A stretch of 7,597 bases of DNA from assembly GCA_903953145.1 (NCBI GenBank), contig CAJBIL010000531.1:1-7597 (forward strand), read 5' to 3'. A program made the position numbers and the translations under genes. A model generated the notes under the pieces. It did not search any database. It had not been told where the DNA came from and worked only from the letters and a program-made list of their open reading frames with translations. Below, piece by piece: positions 1 to 5,821 of this stretch; the first letter of the stretch is position 1; every line of letters starts with the position of its first letter. The DNA is from an uncultured beta proteobacterium. Lineage in GTDB: Bacteria > Pseudomonadota > Gammaproteobacteria > Burkholderiales > Rhodocyclaceae.

Positions 1-350
1 AAGGCGCATTCGAGGGCACAGCCGGCTTGCGAGGAAACGCAAAGCGTGCCGCGATCATCTTCGGGGATGAATACGGTTTCAACCGCATTACCGCCACCGA
101 CATCAAACAGGAACTTGCGCGTTCCATCGTCGGAAAGCTTGTCTGACACAACAGCAGGCGGCATAACGACAGCAATCGACTTGAGCTTTTCACGCAAGCT
201 TTTTGCAATATCCGTCATTGCATCAAAATCACGCTGCCCGAAACGATGCATCCAGCGCAGCACTTGCCTGGCGCGAAATGGCTTCTCACCATTCTCCGCG
301 AAAAAGGCAGTCAGGCCGGCCGCATCGAAATCGAGCAGATTGACAGTCAT
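1..350 (-). CDS. rlmN: Dual-specificity rRNA/tRNA adenine-C2 methyltransferase RlmN, N-terminal part (cut by left edge)
   Basis: RlmN is a cytoplasmic radical-SAM enzyme that methylates C2 of A2503 in 23S rRNA and of A37 in some tRNAs. The reverse strand reads openly from ATG at 350 to the window edge, giving about 116 of the roughly 360-380 residues usual for the family. It begins MTVNLLDFDAAGLTAFF and contains the family's N-terminal pattern (GEKPFRARQVLRWMH near residues 21-35). The last visible stretch is TLCVSSQAGCALECA. Cys111 and Cys115 there are the first two ligands of the CxxxCxxC iron-sulfur motif; the third should lie just beyond the edge, and Cys104 is the conserved Cys of LCVSSQ. 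The ATG at 350 is the only plausible start, since the in-frame TAA just upstream is the ndk stop itself. There is no clear Shine-Dalgarno sequence, so translation may be coupled to ndk, 24 bases upstream. The ndk-rlmN order is common in betaproteobacteria. I am very confident in the identity; the missing part is only the window boundary. Confidence 0.95.
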   Translation of the reverse strand, partial: MTVNLLDFDAAGLTAFFAENGEKPFRARQVLRWMHRFGQRDFDAMTDIAKSLREKLKSIAVVMPPAVVSDKLSDDGTRKFLFDVGGGNAVETVFIPEDDRGTLCVSSQAGCALECA

Positions 351-374
351 ACAGAAAATTGAGCGACGAAAGTC

Positions 375-803
375 TTAGCGACCAGCGTACACATTCATGG
401 CCGGGAAGAAAAAGGCGATTTCGCCCCTGGCGGTTTCTTCAGCATCGGAACCATGTACAGCGTTAGCATCAATCGACTCGGCAAAATCGGCGCGAATGGT
501 GCCCGGCTCAGCTTTTTTCGGATCGGTTGCACCCATCAGGTCACGATTTTTGGTGATTGCATCTTCACCTTCCAGCACCTGGATCATCACCGGGCCGGAA
601 ATCATGAACGAAACGAGATCTTTGAAGAAAGGACGCTCTTTATGCACGCCGTAGAACTCGCCGGCTTCCTGCGGCGACAACCAGGCCATTTTCGAGGCAA
701 TGACCTTGAGACCATTCGATTCAAAACGGGAGTAAATCTTACCGATCACGTTTTTTGCAACAGCGTCGGGCTTGATGATGGAAAGTGTGCGCTGGATGGC
801 CAT
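375..803 (-). CDS. ndk: Nucleoside diphosphate kinase
   Basis: Ndk is a soluble enzyme that balances nucleotide pools by moving the gamma phosphate of NTPs to NDPs through a phosphohistidine. The 142-residue product has the usual bacterial length. It begins MAIQRTLSIIKPDAVAKN and carries the active-site signature NAVHGSD with the catalytic His at residue 117. Other expected nucleotide-binding positions are present: Lys11, Tyr51, Arg87, Thr93, Arg104 and Asn114. I chose the ATG at 803 rather than the GTG at 818, because a GGAGA ribosome-binding sequence lies about 9 bases before this ATG and overlaps the GTG. The MAIxRT start is also typical of the family. rlmN follows on the same strand after 24 bases, so the two are probably co-transcribed. 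Nothing is unusual in the sequence. Confidence 0.97.
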   Translation of the reverse strand: MAIQRTLSIIKPDAVAKNVIGKIYSRFESNGLKVIASKMAWLSPQEAGEFYGVHKERPFFKDLVSFMISGPVMIQVLEGEDAITKNRDLMGATDPKKAEPGTIRADFAESIDANAVHGSDAEETARGEIAFFFPAMNVYAGR

Positions 804-886
804 AAATATTTTCTCCACGAAGAGGAAGGTTAGAAATCATGAAATTAACGGATGCTCAAAACAGCGAAGCATTCGAACAACCCGAC

Positions 887-916
887 ATTCTACCAAGAGT
901 CAGTAGCGAATGCTAA
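887..916 (-). promoter_or_regulatory. Possible sigma-70 promoter of ndk
   Basis: On the minus strand there is a TAGAAT (-10, 887-892) preceded by TGG, which gives an extended -10 element. A TTAGCA -35-like hexamer (911-916) lies 18 bases upstream. This would leave a leader of about 80 bases before the ndk start at 803. The assignment rests only on motif matching (5/6 and 4/6 positions) and on its location between the terminator of the upstream operon and ndk. Confidence 0.4.
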
Positions 917-945
917 ATTCAGCAAAGAGCGAAAGACAGTGCGGA

Positions 946-983
946 ATAAAAAGCGCGCATACGGAAAACCCCGAACGCGCGCC
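946..983 (-). terminator. Rho-independent terminator of the dctPQM operon
   Basis: Read on the minus strand, GCGCGC (977-982) pairs with GCGCGC (953-958). An inner CGG/CCG pairing (971-973 with 962-964) encloses a small loop, and the hairpin is followed at once by TTTTTATT (945-952). It starts 35 bases after the dctM stop, where an operon terminator is expected. It also separates the transport operon from ndk on the same strand. Confidence 0.75.
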
Positions 984-1017
984 TGAACTTCAAAAATGCC
1001 GAAATCAGTCTGTGTCG

Positions 1018-2301
1018 CTACATCATGCCCAGCGTCCTCGGCAGCCAGGTTGAAATAATCGGCACATAGGTGATCACTACCAGAAAGCCGAGCATTGAAA
1101 GAAGCCACGGCCAGACAGCAACGGTTAGTTCCGTAATACCCATCTTGGTGATGCCCGAAGCTACATATAGATTCAAGCCGACGGGCGGATGACACATACC
1201 CACTTCCATATTGACCACCATGATGATACCGAAATGAACCGGATCGATTCCTAGTTTCATTGCCACCGGAAACAAAATAGGGGCAAAGATCAGGACGATC
1301 GACGAAGGCTCCATAAAATTACCGGCAAGCAGCAGTATCACATTGACCGCAAGCAGGAATGCAATCATGCCCAACCCGTTACCCAGCATCCAGTCGGCCA
1401 GTGCCTGCGGAATATTCTCGTTGGTCATGATGAACGAGAACAGAACAGCGTTGGTGATGATGTAAAGCAACATCGCCGACATGTTGGCCGAATTAAGCAG
1501 CACCTTGGGCACGTCTTTAAGGCCCATGTCCTTATAGACGAACACCGCGACAAAGAAGGCATAAACAGCACTCATTGCGGCAGCCTCGGTCGGCGTGAAC
1601 ATGCCGGAGTAAATACCGCCCATAACCACGACGATCAGCAACAGACCCCATACCGAGTCGCGAAAGCTCTTCCAGCGCTCACCCAGTGTGGCTTTCGGCA
1701 GGCGCGGATAGTTAAACTTCTTGGCACGGTACCAAGTTACACCGCCCAGCACGCAAGCCAGCGCAATGCCGGGAATTACGCCGGCCATGAACAGCGCACC
1801 AACCGACGTATTGGTTGCCACCGAGTACATAACCATAACAATCGATGGTGGAATCAGGATACCAAGAGCCCCCGAAGTGGTGATCACCCCGGCTCCGAAT
1901 TTGTTTGGAAAACCAGCCTTGATCATTGCCGGCAACAAAATCGAACCAATCGCCACAACAGTCGCAGGACTGGAGCCGGATACTGCGGCGAACAGAGCAC
2001 AGGCCAGCACGCCGGCCAAACCGAGGCCGCCATACCAGTGGCCAACCATGGCGCTGGCGAAATTGATCATGCGTCGCGCTACACCACCGTGCGTCAGAAA
2101 ATTGCCCGCCAGTATGAAAAACGGAATCGCCATGATTTCGAACTTCTCGATACCGGTAAATAACTTGAGTGCAACCGACTCGAGCGGCACTTGCGTAAAC
2201 ATGAAAAGAAAGCTGAGCACCGTCAAACCAAGCGAAATCGAGATCGGCATGCCGGTCAGCATCAGCGTGAGCAACAGGATGAAAATAATGGCGGCGTTCA
2301 T
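1018..2301 (-). CDS. dctM: TRAP transporter large permease subunit DctM
   Basis: DctM is the inner-membrane subunit through which TRAP transporters move substrate, driven by an ion gradient. The 427-residue product matches the family length and is hydrophobic throughout, as expected for about 12 membrane segments. Family blocks are visible: AIPFFILAGNFLTHGG (58-73), SGSSPATVVAIGSILLPAM (108-126), SGALGILIPPSIVMVMY (143-159) and a C-terminal block containing MEPSSIVLIFAPI and GMCHPPVGLNLYVASGI. It is the last gene of the operon. Its ATG overlaps the dctQ stop in an ATGA arrangement (2298-2301), so translation is probably coupled. A very strong ribosome-binding sequence precedes it. The TAG stop at 1018 is followed by a terminator. 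The neighbouring DctP and the C4-dicarboxylate locus indicate succinate, fumarate or malate as substrate; the permease sequence alone does not fix the substrate. Confidence 0.95.
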   Translation of the reverse strand: MNAAIIFILLLTLMLTGMPISISLGLTVLSFLFMFTQVPLESVALKLFTGIEKFEIMAIPFFILAGNFLTHGGVARRMINFASAMVGHWYGGLGLAGVLACALFAAVSGSSPATVVAIGSILLPAMIKAGFPNKFGAGVITTSGALGILIPPSIVMVMYSVATNTSVGALFMAGVIPGIALACVLGGVTWYRAKKFNYPRLPKATLGERWKSFRDSVWGLLLIVVVMGGIYSGMFTPTEAAAMSAVYAFFVAVFVYKDMGLKDVPKVLLNSANMSAMLLYIITNAVLFSFIMTNENIPQALADWMLGNGLGMIAFLLAVNVILLLAGNFMEPSSIVLIFAPILFPVAMKLGIDPVHFGIIMVVNMEVGMCHPPVGLNLYVASGITKMGITELTVAVWPWLLSMLGFLVVITYVPIISTWLPRTLGMM

Positions 2302-3017
2302 TTCTGATCACCTCCCTTGTTATCAGCGCGCGCATTCGGGGGCGCTTCACCAAGCGGCGTATGCTTCAAATCATGGATGTGGAGGTTGTCATCCATGTTG
2401 TAAGGATTGGCATCTATCTGCGCCAGTTCTTCTTCAAGCCCGTCGACATGGCCATGATCGTGATGTGGCAATTCGCCGGTTTTGAGAAACCCCCAGGTAA
2501 CCTGCAAAAAACGGAAACACATCAGCGAAGTACCCAGAGGGATTGCACTGTAGACAATCCAGGTTGGCCATTCCAGATCAGGTGTTGTCGGCCCCTCGGG
2601 CACATCGCCCGGATTAAGGCCGAAGAAAGTGAACGAGGCGTAATGGAAGCCGTTTTCCCACACGAAATGGGCGCCAAGCGCACCTACAATTCCGGTAAAC
2701 AAAGCCCCGGCAAGTAGCCCAAAAACAATAAATTTGGCCCGCCATTGCTCATTCAAACGGTTGATCAGCACATCGACACCAACGTGGATACCGGTTCGCA
2801 CGCCGTAAGCAGCACCAAATTTAGCCATCCAGACGAACATGATGATGCACAACTCCTGCGCCCAGCTAAAATTAAGCCCGAGCAGCCAGTCCTGCAAACC
2901 GGGAATCGACAGCCCGGCCATGTAACGATGAACAACGGAGAGAAAAATCATCACCGTAGCCCCGCCCATGAGGAAGGTAACAATCCACTCCTCAAGATGA
3001 TTCAATAATTTATTCAT
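2298..3017 (-). CDS. dctQ: TRAP transporter small permease subunit DctQ, with a His-rich C-terminal tail
   Basis: DctQ is the small four-helix membrane protein that pairs with DctM and helps couple the periplasmic binding protein to the permease. The 239-residue product has hydrophobic segments near residues 12-32, 53-73, 97-117 and 152-172. It also has the typical region WAQELCIIMFVWMAKFGAAYGVRTGIHVGVDVL between and including the second helix (52-84; quoted here as key positions W52, E55, W63, G72, R74 and H78). I chose the ATG at 3017 because CAGGAG lies 7 bases upstream; the open frame extends to a TTG at 3041, but that start has no ribosome-binding site. About 55 residues follow the last helix, which is long for the family. 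They contain HHDHGH (185-190) and HIHDLKH (213-219) in an acidic context and should be cytoplasmic. dctP lies 75 bases upstream with a terminator-like hairpin between; dctM overlaps downstream. Confidence 0.93.
   Translation of the reverse strand: MNKLLNHLEEWIVTFLMGGATVMIFLSVVHRYMAGLSIPGLQDWLLGLNFSWAQELCIIMFVWMAKFGAAYGVRTGIHVGVDVLINRLNEQWRAKFIVFGLLAGALFTGIVGALGAHFVWENGFHYASFTFFGLNPGDVPEGPTTPDLEWPTWIVYSAIPLGTSLMCFRFLQVTWGFLKTGELPHHDHGHVDGLEEELAQIDANPYNMDDNLHIHDLKHTPLGEAPPNARADNKGGDQK
2306..2315 (-). promoter_or_regulatory. Extended Shine-Dalgarno sequence of dctM inside the dctQ coding end
   Basis: The minus strand reads GGGAGGTGATCAGAA directly before the dctM ATG. The ten bases GGAGGTGATC are complementary without a break to the canonical 3' end of 16S rRNA (GATCACCTCC). 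The GGAGG core is 9 bases from the ATG. The site lies within the last codons of dctQ and supports the 2301 start and efficient re-initiation. Confidence 0.7.
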
Positions 3018-3039
3018 AAGTTTCTCCTGATCGTTGCTC

Positions 3040-3073
3040 AAAAAAACGCCCGTCAGCCTCTGCGCAGACGGGC
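3040..3073 (-). terminator. Intra-operon terminator-like hairpin between dctP and dctQ
   Basis: On the minus strand GCCCGTC (3067-3073) pairs perfectly with GACGGGC (3048-3054) around a 12-base loop. It is followed after one base by seven T residues (3040-3046). This is a good rho-independent terminator, placed 19 bases after the dctP stop and about 12 bases before the dctQ ribosome-binding site. Since dctQ and dctM have no obvious promoter of their own, it most likely terminates part of the transcripts. That would give more DctP than DctQM and may also protect the dctP mRNA 3' end. Confidence 0.75.
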
Positions 3074-3092
3074 ATTCTCAGTCAGCCGCCAA

Positions 3093-4106
3093 TTACATCT
3101 TGGCCGGATCGAAACCTGTTTCCTTATAGATCGCGTCGATTGTTTCCTTGCCGATGCGTGACGCCATGTCGGTATGTGTCTTGACTAGCGCTTTCTTTAG
3201 TTCAGTACGCTCGGCAGCGGTCAACGCATAGATCTGCGTTTTGCCAGAAGCCTTGATTTTCTCGAGCGCACTGTCGTTTTCTTCCTGGGCAATCTTGTTG
3301 GCGTAAACGGTGGCTTCCTTCATTGCCGTTTCAAGCTGGCCACGAATATCTGCCGGCAGCGCATCCCAGAATTTTTTGTTGGTAATGACGGCGTAGCCGA
3401 GATAACCGTGCTCAGTCAGCGTCATGTATTTCTGCACTTCAAACATTTTTTGCGTAAAAAGATTGGAATGCGGATTTTCGGTACCATCAACCACGCCGGT
3501 TTGCAGCGCCTGATAAACCTCGGAGAAAGCCATTACCTGCGGCAACGCGCCCAGTGCGCGCATTTGCGACTCCAGAACTTTCGATGACTGGATGCGCATT
3601 TTCTGACCTCTGAAATCAGCGGGTGCTTTCAGCGGCTTGTTGGCCGAAAAAGACTTGAATCCGTTGTCCCAGAATGCCAGCCCCTTAATGCCCTTGGGGT
3701 CCAGCTTTCCAAGCAGCGAGGCACCGAGCGGCCCTTGCGTTACTTTGTGCAGTTCGGCCGTATTATCAAAAATGTACGGCAAATCGAAGGCTTCAAACTC
3801 TTTAACCCCAAGCGGACCAAATTTTGCCAGCGACGGCGCGAGCATCTGCACGGCGCCTAGCTGCAAGGCTTCCATCTCCTCCTTGTCCTTGTAAAGTGTG
3901 GAGTTGGCGTATACCTCAACCTTGACTTTACCCATGGTCAGTTCACCCGCACGTTTGGCAAAAAATTCGGCAGCTTTGCCTTTGGGCGTATCAACAGCAA
4001 CAACGTGACTGAACTTGATCACCGTAGCAGTTTGTGCGGTAGCCAGCAGCGGGGCAGTAGACAAGGCGCAAGCGACCAGGCCGAGAATTAGCGCTGAAAC
4101 TTTCAT
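3093..4106 (-). CDS. dctP: TRAP transporter substrate-binding protein DctP (C4-dicarboxylate type)
   Basis: DctP is the periplasmic solute receptor that captures C4-dicarboxylates and delivers them to DctQM. The 337-residue precursor has a Sec signal peptide: MK, a hydrophobic core over residues 4-21 and an ATA|Q cleavage site after residue 24. The mature part is typical of the DctP family: IKFSHVVAVDTPKG near residue 30, GQKMRIQSSKVLE (167-179) containing Arg171, and a GVVDGTENP block (204-212). Arg171 corresponds to the conserved arginine that binds the substrate carboxylate in the family. The length is usual. The ATG at 4106 has a GGAGGAG ribosome-binding sequence 5 bases upstream. It is first in the operon, followed by dctQ and dctM. 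Upstream lie a predicted promoter and a palindromic operator shared with dctA. A C4-dicarboxylate substrate is inferred from the family match and the locus context. Confidence 0.95.
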   Translation of the reverse strand: MKVSALILGLVACALSTAPLLATAQTATVIKFSHVVAVDTPKGKAAEFFAKRAGELTMGKVKVEVYANSTLYKDKEEMEALQLGAVQMLAPSLAKFGPLGVKEFEAFDLPYIFDNTAELHKVTQGPLGASLLGKLDPKGIKGLAFWDNGFKSFSANKPLKAPADFRGQKMRIQSSKVLESQMRALGALPQVMAFSEVYQALQTGVVDGTENPHSNLFTQKMFEVQKYMTLTEHGYLGYAVITNKKFWDALPADIRGQLETAMKEATVYANKIAQEENDSALEKIKASGKTQIYALTAAERTELKKALVKTHTDMASRIGKETIDAIYKETGFDPAKM

Positions 4107-4157
4107 GAAATCTCCTCCGTTTGAACAACAAAAACTTATAGGAATCGGGGCTACCCC

Positions 4158-4171
4158 CTCTTGGTCAAGAG
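4158..4171. repeat. Palindrome CTCTTG-GT-CAAGAG next to the dctP promoter
   Basis: This is a perfect 6-2-6 inverted repeat immediately downstream of the predicted dctP -10 element, around the expected transcription start. A second short inverted repeat, GGGG-CTA-CCCC, adjoins it at 4147-4157. Its position suits either an operator or a 5' end stem in the dctP mRNA; the sequence does not decide between them. Confidence 0.5.
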
Positions 4172-4199
4172 ATACTACATGAGGAAAATATCATTAACA
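4172..4199 (-). promoter_or_regulatory. Predicted activated promoter of dctPQM
   Basis: On the minus strand a TAGTAT -10-like hexamer (4172-4177) follows a weak -35-like TGTTAA (4194-4199) at a 16-base spacing. The -35-like element touches the 16-bp palindrome at 4200-4215. The same layout occurs before dctA at 5729-5757, within one base. Both promoters are poor by themselves, which fits dependence on an activator. A competing reading uses TTGACC (4163-4168) and TATAAG (4135-4140), but its spacing of 22 is too long. No GG-N10-GC sigma-54 element was found between 4107 and 4215. Confidence 0.4.
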
Positions 4200-4215
4200 T
4201 TGTGGATTTCCACAA
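4200..4215. promoter_or_regulatory. Operator 1: 16-bp palindrome upstream of dctP
   Basis: TTGTGGATTTCCACAA is a perfect 7-2-7 inverted repeat. A copy that matches its reverse complement at 15 of 16 positions lies upstream of dctA at 5758-5773. On the plus strand both copies are preceded by CA. Each touches the predicted -35 region of its gene, which is the usual place for an activator of the FixJ/LuxR response-regulator family. I infer that it binds the partner of the divergent sensor kinase. Confidence 0.65.
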
Positions 4216-4241
4216 CCTACAGAAAAAGCAGATAACAAAGC

Positions 4242-4287
4242 AAAAATGCAAGCACTCTGCATCACCTTTCGGATGATGCAGAGTGCT
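4242..4287 (-). terminator. Rho-independent terminator of dctA
   Basis: AGCACTCTGCATC (4251-4263) pairs perfectly with GATGCAGAGTGCT (4275-4287); one more A-T pair extends it to 14 bp with a 9-base loop. On the minus strand the stem is followed by TGCA and then TTTTT (4242-4246). The hairpin starts 26 bases after the dctA stop and separates dctA from the dctP promoter, so the two transporters are separate transcription units. The T-run is set back four bases from the stem, which could reduce efficiency. Confidence 0.75.
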
Positions 4288-4313
4288 GTTCGGCAAGTTG
4301 CTGGACAGGCAGG

Positions 4314-5669
4314 TTAGTGGTGTTCAGTAACCTTCACCGGTGCGTGCAGATCCATTTCAGCCGTACTCTCATTCAGAATCAATTCGGGCACATTCGCTTC
4401 GTCCGCTGTTTCATTATTTAGCACCGCAGTCATTCGATTACTATCCAGCGCACCGCACCACTTGCCGACGACAATCGTAGCGACGCCATTGCCGACAAAG
4501 TTGGTCAACGCACGCGCTTCTGACATAAAACGGTCAATGCCGAGAATAAGTGCCAGTCCAGCCACCGGCACGGTACCGACAGCTGAAAGCGTTGCCGCCA
4601 ATACAATGAAGCCGCTGCCCGTAACGCCTGCCGCCCCTTTAGAGGTCAGCAAAAGGATCGCAAGCAAGGTAATTTGCTGTGTCAGATCAAGTGGCGTATT
4701 GGTTGCCTGAGCAATAAATACAGCCGCCATTGTCAAATAGATCGATGTACCGTCAAGGTTGAACGAATAACCGGTTGGCACAACCAGGCCGACCACCGAT
4801 TTATTAACGCCGAGATTTTCCATCTTGGCCATCAGGCGCGGCAATGCCGACTCGGAAGACGAGGTACCAAGTACCAGAAAAAGCTCCTCCTTAATATATT
4901 TGATGAACTTCAAGATGCTGAAACCATGCACCCGGGCAATCGTACCCAGCACGCCGAATACAAAGATCACGCAAGTCAGGTAGAAGACACCCATCAACTG
5001 CGCAAGCTGCGCCAGGCTACCCAGACCGTGCTTGCCGATGGTGAAAGCCATCGCACCGAACGCACCGATGGGAGCGACTTTCATGATCACGCCGACGATG
5101 GCGAACAGGATATGCGATAGGCCCTCGACTAGTTTGAACACCGGCTTGCCGCGCTCACCAAAAGCATGCAGCGCATAGCCGAAGAGGATCGAGAAAAACA
5201 GCACCTGCAACATGTCGCCCTTGGCAAAAGCATCGACCACGCTGTTAGGAATGATGCTGAGCAAAAAATCCGTCGTCGACTGCATTTTGCCTGGCTCGGC
5301 GTATTTCGCGATGGACTTGGCATCAAGTGTCGAAACGTCGATATTCATGCCGGCACCCGGCTGCGTCACATTAACGATTACCAGACCAATGACCAGCGCA
5401 ATCGAGCTCACCACTTCAAAATAAAGCAGCGCATAGCCACCGGTCTTGCCGACCGATTTCATGTCTTCCATACCGGCAATACCGCAGACGACGGTACAAA
5501 AGATGATCGGGGCGATGATCATCTTGATCAGTTTGATGAAGCCATCTCCCAACGGCTTCATCGCAGCGCCGGTTTCGGGATAAAAATGCCCGAGCGTGAT
5601 ACCAAGCGCAATTGCGATGAGTACCTGAACATACAAACTCTTGAATATTTTCCCGCCGGCCATGGCCAT
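4314..5669 (-). CDS. dctA: C4-dicarboxylate/cation symporter DctA (DAACS family)
   Basis: DctA is an inner-membrane secondary transporter for aerobic uptake of succinate, fumarate and malate, with structural relatives in the glutamate transporter GltPh. The 451-residue product begins KIFKSLYVQVLIAIALGI, as in known DctA proteins. Residues 29-67 contain the family's FYPE, MKPLGDGFIKLIKMIIAPIIF and GIAGME elements. The ligand and cation-binding blocks are intact: GTSSSESALPRLM (268-280), the NLDGT motif (304-308), SKGAAGVTGSGF (343-354), and DRFMSEARALTNFVGN (379-394). It is about 20 residues longer than the E. coli protein, owing to a hydrophilic acidic C-terminal tail that is common in proteobacterial homologues. 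The start could be the ATG at 5669 or at 5663 (MAMAGG). AGGAGG lies 9 bases before the first and GGGGAG suits the second; I kept the longer form. It is monocistronic, with its own terminator, and is divergent from the sensor kinase. Confidence 0.96.
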   Translation of the reverse strand: MAMAGGKIFKSLYVQVLIAIALGITLGHFYPETGAAMKPLGDGFIKLIKMIIAPIIFCTVVCGIAGMEDMKSVGKTGGYALLYFEVVSSIALVIGLVIVNVTQPGAGMNIDVSTLDAKSIAKYAEPGKMQSTTDFLLSIIPNSVVDAFAKGDMLQVLFFSILFGYALHAFGERGKPVFKLVEGLSHILFAIVGVIMKVAPIGAFGAMAFTIGKHGLGSLAQLAQLMGVFYLTCVIFVFGVLGTIARVHGFSILKFIKYIKEELFLVLGTSSSESALPRLMAKMENLGVNKSVVGLVVPTGYSFNLDGTSIYLTMAAVFIAQATNTPLDLTQQITLLAILLLTSKGAAGVTGSGFIVLAATLSAVGTVPVAGLALILGIDRFMSEARALTNFVGNGVATIVVGKWCGALDSNRMTAVLNNETADEANVPELILNESTAEMDLHAPVKVTEHH

Positions 5670-5692
5670 CTCCCCTGCCCTCCTGAAATGAA

Positions 5693-5716
5693 CCGGGTTT
5701 TTTTCTGATTACCCGG
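5693..5716 (-). repeat. Inverted repeat in the dctA leader
   Basis: CCGGGT (5693-5698) and ACCCGG (5711-5716) form a 6-bp stem around a 12-base loop that is A-rich in the mRNA. The stem ends about 8 bases before the dctA ribosome-binding sequence. It has no T-run after the stem on either strand, so it is not a terminator. A stem in the dctA leader mRNA is the simplest reading. Confidence 0.4.
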
Positions 5717-5724
5717 CAATGAGG

Positions 5725-5737
5725 GCGGAGTATCCGC
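5725..5737. repeat. Palindrome GCGGA-GTA-TCCGC over the predicted dctA -10
   Basis: This perfect 5-3-5 inverted repeat covers the predicted dctA -10 hexamer (5729-5734). Its half, GCGGA, equals the core of one half-site in Operator 2 (TTGCGGA). It could be a weaker second binding site for the same regulator, placed where binding would block transcription, or a chance repeat. Confidence 0.4.
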
Positions 5738-5757
5738 GCTTCAAACATGGCTCACCA
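5729..5757 (-). promoter_or_regulatory. Predicted activated promoter of dctA
   Basis: On the minus strand, GATACT (5729-5734) matches the -10 consensus at 4 of 6 positions. It lies 17 bases from a weak -35-like TGGTGA (5752-5757), which touches Operator 2. The arrangement parallels the dctP promoter. No sigma-54 GG-N10-GC element was found between 5670 and 5773. Confidence 0.4.
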
Positions 5758-5773
5758 TTGTGGAAATCCGCAA
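5758..5773. promoter_or_regulatory. Operator 2: 16-bp near-palindrome between dctA and the sensor kinase gene
   Basis: TTGTGGAAATCCGCAA is a 7-2-7 inverted repeat with a single mismatch between the halves (TTGTGGA and TTGCGGA). It is the reverse complement of Operator 1 at 15 of 16 positions. It is next to the predicted dctA -35, and 48 bases before the divergent kinase start, so a bound regulator could affect both genes. Confidence 0.65.
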
Positions 5774-5790
5774 GGGGAAGCATTCAGCAC

Positions 5791-5807
5791 CCGCATGCAC
5801 GTTGCGG
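5791..5807. repeat. Short inverted repeat CCGCA-N7-TGCGG before the kinase start
   Basis: A perfect 5-bp inverted repeat with a 7-base centre ends 14 bases before the kinase ATG. Its right arm with the preceding T, TTGCGG, equals most of the Operator 2 half-site TTGCGGA. It may be a degenerate regulator site for the kinase gene; evidence is only this resemblance. Confidence 0.3.
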
Positions 5808-5821
5808 TAACATTTGGCCTA

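Noticed and set aside
803..818. Earlier GTG start for ndk (adds MEKIF)
   Set aside because: It would overlap the GGAGA ribosome-binding sequence of the ATG at 803, and family members begin at MAI.
46..833. Plus-strand open frames opposite rlmN and ndk
   Set aside because: Both genes are unmistakable on the minus strand; the plus-strand frames have no recognisable domains.
890..1195. Minus-strand open frame covering the end of dctM and the terminator
   Set aside because: It overlaps the conserved C-terminus of DctM in another frame and runs through the terminator hairpin; no family features.
1721..2485. Long open frame on the plus strand (254 codons) opposite dctM/dctQ
   Set aside because: Antisense shadow of two clear membrane-protein genes; composition is low-complexity and resembles no family, and it has no ribosome-binding site.
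4107..4215. Sigma-54 promoter for dctP, as in DctB/DctD systems
   Set aside because: No GG-N10-GC spacing with a TGGCA/TTGC-like context was found on the coding strand here or before dctA.
5166..5708. Open frame on the plus strand (180 codons) opposite dctA
   Set aside because: Antisense to the conserved dctA coding region; its Asp/His/Arg-rich product is what reversed hydrophobic codons give.
5693..5716. CCGGGT/ACCCGG hairpin as a terminator for a plus- or minus-strand transcript
   Set aside because: The T-run lies in the loop, not after the stem, so it does not have terminator form on either strand.
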